Shown here in pieces: positions 63,976-64,000 of a stretch of 64,000 nt of DNA (position 1 is its first letter; every line of letters begins with the position of its first letter). Under the pieces are notes generated by a model that did not search any database, was not told the DNA's origin, and worked only from the letters and a program-made list of their open reading frames with translations. The position numbers were made by a program, and so were the translations under genes. Origin of the DNA: Phytophthora quininea (taxonomy: Eukaryota; Oomycota; Peronosporomycetes; Peronosporales; Peronosporaceae); assembly GCA_011947345.1 (NCBI GenBank), contig JAAVTG010000717.1, positions 124,001 to 188,000 on the forward strand, read 5' to 3'.

Positions 63976-64000
63976 GGTTCCGTAGTTAACTAGCTCAAAA

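Noticed and set aside
1..64000. CRISPR arrays, bacterial operons, Shine-Dalgarno sites
   Set aside because: None seen; introns and oomycete promoters show a eukaryotic genome.

Overview
The window looks like nuclear DNA of an oomycete, most probably a Phytophthora species or close relative. The evidence is a head-to-head pair of RXLR-type effector genes, a decayed Crinkler (CRN) effector gene, and core promoters of the oomycete Inr-FPR form (CATTC..CAATTT) just upstream of start codons. Introns are mostly 53-86 bp GT-AG, genes are tightly packed, and Copia, hAT and PIF1-helicase remnants are present. The species cannot be fixed from the sequence alone.

Layout. 0.6-5.1 kb: a basic oomycete-type protein, a broken cysteine-rich secreted repeat gene and a possible F-box-like gene. 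5.1-9.5 kb: accessory DNA with a dead PIF1 helicase and a decayed unknown gene. 9.5-18.5 kb: a PhoD-type phosphatase, a cluster of glutathione S-transferase (GST) genes (two intact, one broken, one single-exon relic), a membrane-anchored CobW/COG0523 GTPase, and a B-box/SAM/MAPKK-like kinase. 18.7-22.9 kb: an effector island of two RXLR-type genes and a CRN pseudogene, ending in a GST fragment. 23-43.4 kb: a mostly housekeeping block with histone deacetylase, YqeH/NOA1 GTPase, a second broken GST, alanyl-tRNA synthetase, a large coiled-coil gene, a membrane-linked cyclic nucleotide phosphodiesterase, an intron-containing GST, a putative mitoribosomal mS34, a PDI-like ER protein, RPS23/uS12 and glyoxalase II. 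43.4-62 kb: accessory DNA with seven damaged copies of an unrecognised protein family in two clusters, plus an RNPS1-like splicing factor, two hAT remnants, a Copia remnant and small repeats. 62.1-64 kb: a coiled-coil protein.

Themes. Glutathione metabolism recurs (five GST loci, a GST exon relic and glyoxalase II). Effector and repeat islands alternate with compact gene-dense blocks, where neighbours are divergent with 117-212 bp between start codons, or convergent with only 8 bp between stop codons.

Caveat. Many conserved genes here (alanyl-tRNA synthetase, kinase, CobW, PhoD, PDI-like, PDE, RNPS1) need single-base shifts to read through, and most sit in homopolymer runs. This looks like sequencing or assembly error more than gene death, so frameshifts alone are weak evidence for a pseudogene in this window.
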